A DNA stretch of 64,000 nucleotides from CAVZYN01 sp963779515. GTDB lineage: Bacteria; Pseudomonadota; Alphaproteobacteria; Rhizobiales; Hyphomicrobiaceae. Below, one piece after another: positions 33,467-41,893 of the stretch (within the stretch, counting starts at the first letter, position 1; each line of letters opens with the position of its first letter). The stretch covers positions 7,824 through 71,823 of the forward strand of contig CAVZYN010000015.1 of assembly GCA_963779515.1 (NCBI GenBank). The letters run 5' to 3'. A program made the position numbers and the translations under genes. The notes below the pieces were generated by a model that saw nothing but the letters and a program-made list of their open reading frames with translations, searched no databases and was not told the DNA's origin.

Positions 33467-34030
33467 TCACAGCGATGTCGCCGCCCGCGCCGCCTGATCA
33501 TAGTGTCCTGAAAGCGCGCGCAACAGTGCGCCGAGCTCTGAAAGTGCGGGATCTGGCAAACCTGTGGATTTGACCGGTCGCACCAGCAGACGTTCCCTGA
33601 TCTGATGATAGCGCATGCAGGCATCGGCGCCAGATTTGGTGGCGACGATGGTCTTTTCCTTGCCCTGTTTGTGGGTGGCGACGAGCCCGGCGGAGGCAAG
33701 CTTCTTGATCGCGTAATTGACGACGTGGGTATCCTCGATGCCGAGCACGAGGCAGACGTCGGCGAGCTTCTTCGGCTTGTCGCGGTGGCGCACGGTATGC
33801 AGCACGAGCACGTCGATGGGCGAGAGATCGCCGACACCCGCCGCCGCCATGCACCGCACCATCCAGCGTTGAAACGCATGTCCCGCCAGGATCATGCCGA
33901 ACTCGACCTCCGAAAGTGCGGGCGATGCACCGGCCGCCAGATGCGCCGACGAAACAATGGGCCCGGACGCGTCGGACGCCGGAGTGACGGTGACCTTGAT
34001 CGCTGACTTTCTAGATCGTGCGCTTGCCAT
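33467..34030 (-). CDS. MarR-like winged-helix transcriptional regulator
   Basis: A 187-residue protein. After a ~50-residue basic, flexible N-terminus comes a winged-helix domain: SPIDVLVLHTVRHRDKPKKL (helices 2-3), GIEDTHVVNYAIKKLASAGL (recognition helix) and THKQGKEKTIVATKSGADAC (wing). It is the first gene of the minus-strand unit with dctQMP and is divergent from the hydantoinase gene. A perfect GTCAAC-N5-GTTGAC palindrome lies 56-72 bases upstream of its start and is its likely operator. It probably represses both directions and responds to the imported amide or its product. Confidence 0.85.
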   Translation of the reverse strand: MASARSRKSAIKVTVTPASDASGPIVSSAHLAAGASPALSEVEFGMILAGHAFQRWMVRCMAAAGVGDLSPIDVLVLHTVRHRDKPKKLADVCLVLGIEDTHVVNYAIKKLASAGLVATHKQGKEKTIVATKSGADACMRYHQIRERLLVRPVKSTGLPDPALSELGALLRALSGHYDQAARAATSL

Positions 34031-34085
34031 GGGTCGGCCGCCTTGAAACGTCGATTTGCGCAGCAGAGCCCAACATCGATAAATT

Positions 34086-34102
34086 GTCAACAAAATGTTG
34101 AC
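34086..34102. promoter_or_regulatory. Probable operator between regulator and hydantoinase gene
   Basis: GTCAAC-AAAAT-GTTGAC is a perfect inverted repeat with 6-base arms and an A/T-rich spacer. It stands in the 127-base divergent region between the MarR-like gene (start 34030) and the hydantoinase gene (start 34158). Dimeric winged-helix repressors bind sites of this size. Confidence 0.65.
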
Positions 34103-34157
34103 GTTTTACAGAAGGCTTGCAACACTGCCCTGGCAAGCCTAACGGACGGGGACAGCA

Positions 34158-37100
34158 ATGAGCGGCGCCAAGTGGGATTTCTGGATCGACCGTGGCGGCA
34201 CGTTCACCGATATCGTCGCCCGTGACCCGGCCGGTCAGATCCACGCGCGCAAACTCCTGTCGGTCAATCCCGATGCCTATGATGACGCCGCGCTGGAGGG
34301 CATCCGTCAGTTCCTGGGCGTGCCTTCCAATGCCGCGATTCCCGCCGAGCGCATCTCTACGGTCAAGATGGGCACGACCGTCGCGACCAATGCGTTGCTC
34401 GAACGCAAGGGCGATCCGACGGCGCTGGTGATCACCGCCGGTCTCAAGGATCAGCTCGAGGTCGGCTATCAAAACCGCCCCGATATCTTCGCCAAGAAGA
34501 TCGTCAAGCCCGATATGCTCTATGCGCGCGTCATCGAAGCGCATGAGCGCGTGCGTGCCGGCGGCACCGTCGAAACGCCGCTCGATCTTGCGGCACTGAA
34601 GACGGATCTAGAGGTCGCGCGCGCAGCCGGCATTACGTCTGTCGCCATCGTCTTCATGCACGCCTATGCCTATCCCGCGCACGAGAAGGCGGCGGGCGAG
34701 CTGGCACGGTCGCTCGGATTTGCGCAAGTCTCCGTCAGCCACGAAGTCTCGCCCTTGATCAAAATCGTCGGCCGCGGCGATACGACCGTCGCCGACGCCT
34801 ATCTCTCGCCCATCCTCAGCAGATATGTCGCAAAGGTTGCGGGCGCACTTTCTTCCCCCTCTTCCCGCGCGCGGGGAGAGGGTCGGGGTGAGGGGCGGCC
34901 ACAGGTTCAATTCATGGCCTCTTCGGGCGGTTTGAAATCGGCGAACCTGTTTCAGGGCCGCGACGCGATTCTCTCGGGTCCCGCCGGCGGCATCGTCGGC
35001 ATGGCGGAAACCGCGAAGATTGCAGGTTTCGAAAAGGTCATTGGCTTCGACATGGGCGGCACATCGACCGACGTCTCGCACTTCGCCGGCGATTACGAAC
35101 GCGCCTTCGAAACCGAAGTCGCGGGCGTGCGCATGCGCGTCCCGATGATGCGGATTCATACAGTGGCGGCAGGGGGAGGCTCGATCCTTTTCTACGACGG
35201 CACGCGCTTTCGCGTCGGCCCCGAAAGTGCCGGATCCAATCCTGGACCAGCATGCTACCGTCGTGGCGGCCCGCTCGCCGTCACTGACGCCAACGTCATG
35301 GTCGGCAAATTATCGAGCACGTTCTTTCCTGCGATCTTCGGCCCCAAGGGCGACCAGCCGCTCGACGACGCGGCGGTGAAATCCGCCTTCGCCGCGCTGG
35401 CGGAAAAGATCGGCGACGGCCGCACGCCGGAACAGGTCGCCGATGGCTTCATCCGCATCGCCGTCGAGAACATGGCCAACGCCATCAAGAAGATCTCCGT
35501 CCAGCGCGGCTACGATGTGACGGAATACGCGCTGCAGTGCTTTGGCTCGGCAGGCGGCCAGCACGCCTGTCAGATCGCTGACACACTCGGTATGGAGACG
35601 GTGTTGATCCATCCGCTGTCGGGCCTGCTCTCGGCCTACGGCATGGGCCTCGCCAACATCCGCGCCAGCCGCGAGCAGTCGGTCGAAAAGGCTCTGGAAC
35701 CATCCACGCTTGGCGAGATCGCGTCACTACAACATCAACTGAGCCAGGACGTCCTGGCCGAACTGGCAACCCAGAGCGTTGCCGCCAAGGATGCAACCGT
35801 CAACGCGTTCGTGCACGTGCGCTACGACGGCACCGACAATGCGCTCCCCGTCCGCATGGCCGCGGTCGATGTCATGCGCCAAGCCTTCGAAAAACAGCAT
35901 CTGCAGCGTTACGGCTTCATGTCGCCGGAAAAGCGGATCTTTGCGGCGGCGCTCGAAGTCGAAGCGGTCGGCGGCGGCGCCGTTTTGTCGGCGGAGGAAG
36001 GTCCAGCCGCCTCCGCGATTCAGCAACCCGTCAGCCAGACGCGTTTCTTTTCCGCCGGACGCTGGCACGATGCGCCGATCTACGATCGCAGTCGCCTCTA
36101 TCCTGGCGGTTCCCGGATCGTCGGCCCCGCCCTCGTGATCGAACCGCATCAAACCGTGGTGGTCGAGCCGGGTTGGGAGCTCGAGTTGTCGACGCGCGAC
36201 AACCTCGTCATGCGCCGAGTCGCCAAGCGCCAGCGCGAACAGCTCGGCGCCAAGGCCGACCCGGTCCTGCTCGAAGTCTTCAACAACCTCTTTATGTCGA
36301 TCGCCGAGCAGATGGGTGAGGCGCTGCGCAACACCGCGCAGTCCGTCAACATCAAGGAGCGTCTCGACTTCTCCTGCGCGATCTTCGATGCCAACTCCCA
36401 ACTTGTCGCCAACGCGCCGCACATGCCGGTGCACTTGGGCTCCATGGACAAGAGCGTCGAGACCATCGTGCGCGAGCGCCTCGGCGACATGCGGCCGGGC
36501 GATGTCTATATGCTAAACGCGCCCTACAACGGCGGCACACATTTGCCCGACATCACCGTCATCACGCCGGTGTTTGCGACGGGTGGGCGTGACATTCTCT
36601 TCTACGTCGCCTCGCGCGGCCACCACGAAGACATCGGCGGCGTGACACCGGGCTCCATGACGCCGCGCGCCACCCACATCGACGAGGAAGGCGTCTACAT
36701 CGACAGCTTCAAGCTGGTCGATCGCGGCCGCTTTCTGGAAGCTGAAACGCACGCGCTATTGACGGGCGCGAAGTATCCCGCGCGCCGCCCCGACAAGAAC
36801 ATCGCGGATCTGAAAGCGCACGTCGCCGCCAACGCCAAGGGCGTATCCGAACTCGAAAAGATGACCGCCCACTTCGGTCTCGACGTCGTCAAAGCCTATA
36901 TGCAGCACGTCCAGGACAACGCTGAAGAGAGCGTGCGCCGCCTGCTGACGCGCCTCTCCGACGGCCGCTTCCGCGTCGAGATGGATCAGGGCACGCACGT
37001 CGAGGTCGCGATCACCGTCGACAAGAAGGCGCGCACAGCCCGCGTCGATTTCACCGGCACGAGCGCGGCGCAGGCCAACAACTTCAACGCGCCGGCGCCC

Positions 37101-37784
37101 GTCACGCGCGCGGCGGCACTCTATGTCTTTCGCGTCATGGTCGACGAGCCGATCCCCATGAATGCCGGCTGCATGAAGCCGATCGAACTCGTCATCCCGC
37201 CAGGGTCGATGCTCGCCCCGCAATATCCCGCGGCCGTCGTCGCCGGTAACGTCGAGACATCGCAGATCGTCACCAATTGCCTGTTCGCCGCGCTCGACGC
37301 CATGGGCCCGAGCCAAGGCACCATGAACAATCTGACGTTCGGCAACGCGCGCGTGCAATACTACGAGACCATCTGCTCAGGCTCGCCCGCAGGTCCCGGC
37401 TTCGACGGCACCAGTGGCGTCCACGTGCATATGACCAACACCCGTCTCACAGATCCCGAAATCCTCGAGCTGCGCTATCCCGTGCTGCTCGAAGAATTCT
37501 CGATCCGCCGCGGCTCGGGCGGGCGCGGCAAGTGGAGCGCGGGCGACGGCACATACCGCCGCATCCGCTTCCTCGAGCGCATGGACTGCGCAATCCTGTC
37601 GGGCTTCCGCATCGTTCGACCCTATGGCCTCGCGGGCGGCGCACCCGGCCAATGCGGCCGCAACGCCGTCCGGCGCAATGATGGTCGCACGGTACCGCTC
37701 GACGGCTGTGCCCAGACCGAACTCGAGGCGGGCGAGGCGATCATCATCGAAACGCCGACCGGTGGCGGCTACGGCCAAGCGTGA
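34158..37784 (+). CDS. Fused hydantoinase A/B (5-oxoprolinase family) protein
   Basis: A 1208-residue fusion in the order HyuA (about 1-690) and HyuB (about 700-1208). HyuA carries the ATPase-type motifs WIDRGGTFTDIVARDP, KMGTTVATNALLERKGD and IGFDMGGTSTDVSHF. HyuB shows MSIAEQMGEALRNTAQSVNI, DVYMLNAPYNGGTHLPDIT and RGSGGRGKWSAGDGTYRRI. The class performs ATP-dependent ring opening of 5-oxoproline, hydantoins or related cyclic amides in the cytosol. The start follows GGGGAC. An extra ~17 residues at about 232-248 are encoded by a dispersed repeat (34852-34902). The divergent regulator and TRAP genes suggest that they import its substrate. Confidence 0.92.
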   Translation: MSGAKWDFWIDRGGTFTDIVARDPAGQIHARKLLSVNPDAYDDAALEGIRQFLGVPSNAAIPAERISTVKMGTTVATNALLERKGDPTALVITAGLKDQLEVGYQNRPDIFAKKIVKPDMLYARVIEAHERVRAGGTVETPLDLAALKTDLEVARAAGITSVAIVFMHAYAYPAHEKAAGELARSLGFAQVSVSHEVSPLIKIVGRGDTTVADAYLSPILSRYVAKVAGALSSPSSRARGEGRGEGRPQVQFMASSGGLKSANLFQGRDAILSGPAGGIVGMAETAKIAGFEKVIGFDMGGTSTDVSHFAGDYERAFETEVAGVRMRVPMMRIHTVAAGGGSILFYDGTRFRVGPESAGSNPGPACYRRGGPLAVTDANVMVGKLSSTFFPAIFGPKGDQPLDDAAVKSAFAALAEKIGDGRTPEQVADGFIRIAVENMANAIKKISVQRGYDVTEYALQCFGSAGGQHACQIADTLGMETVLIHPLSGLLSAYGMGLANIRASREQSVEKALEPSTLGEIASLQHQLSQDVLAELATQSVAAKDATVNAFVHVRYDGTDNALPVRMAAVDVMRQAFEKQHLQRYGFMSPEKRIFAAALEVEAVGGGAVLSAEEGPAASAIQQPVSQTRFFSAGRWHDAPIYDRSRLYPGGSRIVGPALVIEPHQTVVVEPGWELELSTRDNLVMRRVAKRQREQLGAKADPVLLEVFNNLFMSIAEQMGEALRNTAQSVNIKERLDFSCAIFDANSQLVANAPHMPVHLGSMDKSVETIVRERLGDMRPGDVYMLNAPYNGGTHLPDITVITPVFATGGRDILFYVASRGHHEDIGGVTPGSMTPRATHIDEEGVYIDSFKLVDRGRFLEAETHALLTGAKYPARRPDKNIADLKAHVAANAKGVSELEKMTAHFGLDVVKAYMQHVQDNAEESVRRLLTRLSDGRFRVEMDQGTHVEVAITVDKKARTARVDFTGTSAAQANNFNAPAPVTRAAALYVFRVMVDEPIPMNAGCMKPIELVIPPGSMLAPQYPAAVVAGNVETSQIVTNCLFAALDAMGPSQGTMNNLTFGNARVQYYETICSGSPAGPGFDGTSGVHVHMTNTRLTDPEILELRYPVLLEEFSIRRGSGGRGKWSAGDGTYRRIRFLERMDCAILSGFRIVRPYGLAGGAPGQCGRNAVRRNDGRTVPLDGCAQTELEAGEAIIIETPTGGGYGQA
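34852..34902. repeat. Palindromic repeat fragment inserted in frame in the hydantoinase gene
   Basis: The stretch contains CCTCTTCCCGCGCGCGGGGAGAGGG and GGGGTGAGGGGCGG, the same core as the intergenic repeats at 53774-53886 and 57928-58051. It is translated as SSPSSRARGEGRGEGRP between a conserved helix (YVAKVAGAL) and QVQFMASSGG. The reading frame is kept, so the protein carries a short Arg/Gly/Ser insert. Confidence 0.8.
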
Positions 37785-37960
37785 CCGGCGGCATGACGAT
37801 TGACGATCCGCAAAGACGGCGTTCGTGCCGGATCGGGTCTTTTCTTCCCGGACCCGGCTCCCTAGATGACATCTGCGCCGCAGCCTTCGGGGGTGGTGCT
37901 GGGTGCATGCAGCCGGGAACAGCCGCTTCGGGACGGTTCGGCGGGTAGAGGAAGCGACAC

Positions 37961-40555
37961 ATGAACTTCGAGAAATATTCAGACCGCGCCAAAGGGTTCG
38001 TCCAATCGGCTCAAGGCCTGGCGCTACGTGAGGGTCACCAGCAATTCAGCAGCGAACACCTCTTGAAGGTTTTGCTGGATGATGCCGAGGGGCTCGCTGC
38101 CGGTTTGATCCGCAAGGCGGGCGGCCGCCCGGAAGATGCGTTGCAGGCCGTGGAATTGGCGCTCGCCAAGAAGCCCAAGGTGTCGGGCGGTGGCGCCGGA
38201 CAACTCTATCTGGCGCCCGAACTCGCGCGCGTTTTTGACCAAGCCGAGAAGATCGCTGAGAAGTCTGGCGACAAGTTCATCACCGCCGAGCGTCTTCTGC
38301 TTGCGCTTGCAATCGAGGCGTCCGCCGAGAGTGCAAAGTTCCTGAAGGACGCGGGCGTGACGCCAGCGTCGATCAATCAAGCGATCAACGATCTGCGCAA
38401 GGGTCGCACGGCCGACACCGCCTCCGCCGAACAAGGTTATGACGCCTTGAAGCGTTATGCGCGCGATCTCACGGCCGCCGCCAGCGACGGCAAGATTGAC
38501 CCCGTCATCGGCCGCGACGAAGAAATCCGCCGCACCATTCAGGTGCTTTCACGTCGCACCAAAAACAATCCCGTCCTGATTGGCGAGCCGGGCGTCGGAA
38601 AAACCGCGATCGCCGAAGGCTTGGCGCAACGCATCGTCAAGGGCGATGTGCCCGAAAGTCTAAAAGACAAGAAACTGCTCGCGCTTGATATGGGCGCGTT
38701 GGTGGCCGGTGCGAAATATCGCGGCGAGTTCGAGGAACGTTTGAAAGCCGTCCTCTCCGAAGTCCAAGCCCAGGACGGCGGCGTCATCCTCTTCATCGAC
38801 GAATTGCACACCATCGTCGGCGCCGGCAAATCAGAAGGCGCAATGGACGCCTCGAACCTGCTGAAACCCGCGCTCGCCCGCGGCGAACTGCATTGCGTCG
38901 GCGCCACCACGCTCGACGAGTTTCGCAAGCACGTTGAAAAAGATGCGGCCTTGGCGCGCCGCTTCCAGCCCGTGTTCGTGACGGAACCCAACGTCACCGA
39001 CACGGTGTCGATCCTGCGCGGCCTGAAGGAGCGCTATGAGCTGCACCACGGTGTCCGCATAATGGACAGCGCGCTCGTTGCCGCCGCAACGCTCTCGCAT
39101 CGCTACATCACCGACCGTTTCCTGCCCGACAAAGCCATCGATCTCATGGACGAGGCGGCCTCGCGCCTGAAGATGGAAGTCGATTCCAAACCGGAGGAGT
39201 TGGACCGCCTCGATCGCGATCTCATTCAGATGAAGATCGAGCGCGAAGCCTTGAAGAAGGAAACCGACGCCGCCTCCAAGGAGCGGATGCAGACAATCGA
39301 AAAGCGGATCGCCGATTTTGAGGAACAGTCGCGCATTCTGACGGCGCGCTGGGATAGCGAAAAGCAGAAGCGCGGTGGAGCGCAAAAGCTCAAGGAGGAT
39401 TTGGACGCGCGCCGCATCGAACTCGAGCAGGCGCAGCGGAAGGGCGAGTTTCAGCGCGCCGGTGAACTCACCTATAGCGTCATTCCTGATCTCGAGCGGC
39501 GCATCAAGGAGACGGAAGGCGGCGATGACGACTCGCTCGTCGAAGAAGCCGTGACGCCGGATCACGTCGCCCAGATCGTGTCGCGCTGGACCGGCGTCCC
39601 GGTCGACAAAATGCTCGAAGGCGAACGTGACAAGCTTCTACGCATGGAAGACGCACTCGCAAAGCGTGTCGTCGGACAGCGCGAAGCCGTGAGCGCAGTC
39701 TCGACCGCCGTGCGGCGCGCCCGCGCGGGTCTGCAGGACCCCAACCGTCCGATCGGCTCATTCATGTTCTTGGGGCCGACCGGCGTCGGAAAAACCGAAC
39801 TGACCAAAGCGCTCGCGAGCTTCCTGTTCGACGACGACAGCGCCGTCCTGCGCATGGATATGAGCGAGTACATGGAGAAACACTCGGTCGCGCGATTGAT
39901 CGGCGCGCCCCCCGGATACGTCGGCTACGAGGAAGGTGGCGCGCTCACCGAAGCCGTGCGCCGCCGGCCGTATCAGGTCATCCTGTTCGACGAAATCGAG
40001 AAGGCGCATCCGGACGTGTTCAACGTCCTGCTGCAGGTCCTCGATGATGGCCGCTTGACGGACGGCCAAGGCCGCACCGTCGACTTCAAGAACGCGCTCA
40101 TCGTTCTGACCTCCAACATCGGTTCGGACATTCTAGTCAATCAGCCGGAAGGCGAAGACAGCGGCACCGTTCGCGAGCCGGTAATGGACGAGGTGAAAGC
40201 CCGCTTCCGGCCGGAGTTCTTGAACCGTCTCGACGAGATCATTCTCTTCCATCGCCTGCAGCGCAATCAGATGGCGGAGATCGTCGACATCCAGTTGAAG
40301 CGGTTGCAGAACCTGCTGGTGGATCGCAAGATCACACTCGAGCTCGACGGCGCGGCGCGCACCTGGCTCGCCAATCGCGGCTATGAACCGGCCTATGGCG
40401 CGCGGCCCTTGAAGCGCGTGATCCAGAAGCATGTGCAGGATCCCCTCGCTGAGGAGATTCTGGCTGGCCGTATCAAGGACGGCGAGACGGTGCGGATCGG
40501 CGTAGAGAACGGCGCGCTGGTCCTGAACGGTGCGCCAGCAAGGGCCGCGGCCTGA
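37961..40555 (+). CDS. clpB: ATP-dependent chaperone ClpB
   Basis: An 864-residue disaggregase of normal length. Order: N-terminal Clp repeat domain (about 1-145), AAA1 with Walker A GEPGVGKTAIAEG near 207 and VILFIDELHT, the coiled-coil middle domain (about 400-525, EELDRLDRDLIQMKIEREAL), and AAA2 with GPTGVGKTELTKAL near 605 and VILFDEIEKAHPDVFN. The C-terminal domain ends in EILAGRIKDGETVRI. It rescues aggregated proteins with DnaK. AGGAAG precedes the ATG. ClpB genes are usually heat-shock controlled; I could not point to a clear RpoH promoter in the 176-base upstream gap. Confidence 0.97.
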   Translation: MNFEKYSDRAKGFVQSAQGLALREGHQQFSSEHLLKVLLDDAEGLAAGLIRKAGGRPEDALQAVELALAKKPKVSGGGAGQLYLAPELARVFDQAEKIAEKSGDKFITAERLLLALAIEASAESAKFLKDAGVTPASINQAINDLRKGRTADTASAEQGYDALKRYARDLTAAASDGKIDPVIGRDEEIRRTIQVLSRRTKNNPVLIGEPGVGKTAIAEGLAQRIVKGDVPESLKDKKLLALDMGALVAGAKYRGEFEERLKAVLSEVQAQDGGVILFIDELHTIVGAGKSEGAMDASNLLKPALARGELHCVGATTLDEFRKHVEKDAALARRFQPVFVTEPNVTDTVSILRGLKERYELHHGVRIMDSALVAAATLSHRYITDRFLPDKAIDLMDEAASRLKMEVDSKPEELDRLDRDLIQMKIEREALKKETDAASKERMQTIEKRIADFEEQSRILTARWDSEKQKRGGAQKLKEDLDARRIELEQAQRKGEFQRAGELTYSVIPDLERRIKETEGGDDDSLVEEAVTPDHVAQIVSRWTGVPVDKMLEGERDKLLRMEDALAKRVVGQREAVSAVSTAVRRARAGLQDPNRPIGSFMFLGPTGVGKTELTKALASFLFDDDSAVLRMDMSEYMEKHSVARLIGAPPGYVGYEEGGALTEAVRRRPYQVILFDEIEKAHPDVFNVLLQVLDDGRLTDGQGRTVDFKNALIVLTSNIGSDILVNQPEGEDSGTVREPVMDEVKARFRPEFLNRLDEIILFHRLQRNQMAEIVDIQLKRLQNLLVDRKITLELDGAARTWLANRGYEPAYGARPLKRVIQKHVQDPLAEEILAGRIKDGETVRIGVENGALVLNGAPARAAA

Positions 40556-40584
40556 CGTCCGGCCGCGCGTTGCAGGGGCTCAGC

Positions 40585-41778
40585 TCAGGCGCTTTTCGCA
40601 TCTCGCGACGACAGATAAATGAGCGTTGTCACGAGAAGGCACACGGCAAAGCCCATGTGGAGATAGGAGTAGGTTTCGACGGCGGAGCGCCCCGCCGAGC
40701 GCATCAGATCGACGTACCAGCCGGAGACCAGCTGAATGACAACCGTGCCGCCGATAAAGAGAAAGTTCAGAAACGTAATGCCGCGCCCCAGCAGGTGATC
40801 GGGTAGAAACGCGCGCCCGTGCGCCATTAGGACCGCGTACGTCATGCCCGTGACCCCGACAAACGCCAGCAATGACGTCGACGTCGACACGGAAGGTGAT
40901 GGCCAGACCGCCAACGCGCCGAAGCCAAGCGTCGTCAGCGTGCTTCCAAGAACCGTGATCCACTTGCGCGTCTTGAACATCTGATCGAGCGGTCCGTAGA
41001 GCAGCGCGCCCGCCGAAAGTGCGATTGCGAACACGAGCGTCGCATTGCCGCGCTCGATTGGATCGAGATTGTAGACCTCCGCGAAGAAGGGACCCACCCA
41101 GAGTCCGCGCTCGGCCGCCATGATCGCGTAACTGAACGTCACGAGCGGCAGCAGCGGCCACAACTGCCGGATGGCCAGAACCTCCGCGATGCCTCGCCAG
41201 AAACCGGTTTTTCCATTATTGTCGCTGTCGATTTTGGGCGGGTCGCGAAGACTTAAAATCAACAGCAACACGGCAAAGGCCGTAATTCCCATGATCAGCG
41301 CGAACGTTGCGCGCCATCCGATTTCTTCCGAGGCGAACGCAAGCGGCGTCGCGCTCAGCAGATTTCCGATCGATCCAATGCCGATCAGCCACGACGAGAG
41401 CAGCGCGAATTGCTTGGCGGGATAAATTCTGCCGAAGACGTAGAGCGCGCCCATGTAGATCGGCGCGCAGCCAATGCCGATCAAGATCATGGCGAGCATG
41501 CAGTCCCAGCGGCCACGCGCCATGCTGAACAGCAACGACCCTACCACCGCCGCCAGCATGATCAGCGGAACCGTGCGGCGCGGGCCATACCGGTCGAGCG
41601 CCCAGCCAACGGGAAACTGCGCCAGCGCGAACGACCCGAACCACAACGCCGACATGTTGCCGAGATCCGTCGCGGTCAGGCTCAGGTCGCGCGCGAGCTC
41701 AGGCGCGATCACCGCGAGAAACGCGCGGTAAAACTGGCTCAGCGTATAGGCGAGCAAGAAAATCAGAAATGTCGTCAC
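40585..41778 (-). CDS. Major facilitator superfamily transporter
   Basis: A 397-residue protein with about 12 transmembrane segments. The MFS loop 2-3 motif is recognisable in FPVGWALDRYGPRRTVPLIM near 55-74. The first helix reads FLIFLLAYTLSQFYRAFLAVI, followed by APELARDLSLTATDLGNMSAL, a pattern seen in many carboxylate or nitrate/nitrite-type MFS carriers of alphaproteobacteria. It is convergent with clpB and has no linked enzyme gene. Substrate unknown. Confidence 0.9.
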   Translation of the reverse strand: MTTFLIFLLAYTLSQFYRAFLAVIAPELARDLSLTATDLGNMSALWFGSFALAQFPVGWALDRYGPRRTVPLIMLAAVVGSLLFSMARGRWDCMLAMILIGIGCAPIYMGALYVFGRIYPAKQFALLSSWLIGIGSIGNLLSATPLAFASEEIGWRATFALIMGITAFAVLLLILSLRDPPKIDSDNNGKTGFWRGIAEVLAIRQLWPLLPLVTFSYAIMAAERGLWVGPFFAEVYNLDPIERGNATLVFAIALSAGALLYGPLDQMFKTRKWITVLGSTLTTLGFGALAVWPSPSVSTSTSLLAFVGVTGMTYAVLMAHGRAFLPDHLLGRGITFLNFLFIGGTVVIQLVSGWYVDLMRSAGRSAVETYSYLHMGFAVCLLVTTLIYLSSRDAKSA

Positions 41779-41893
41779 TGAAGCCCGTCACATTCGCCTG
41801 CGGCCGGCTCGCCGCGCCGCATCTGTCTAGATGCTTCGCTCCGGCATCGCCAGCAAAAGCAAACAAATTTCAGCGATGCGCAATCATAATTGT

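Noticed and set aside
37785..37960. A further copy of the GTCATCC repeat or an RpoH promoter upstream of clpB
   Set aside because: ATGACA/GATGAC-like ends are present but the internal blocks of the repeat are absent, and no clear CTTGAAA...CCCCAT-type promoter could be placed.
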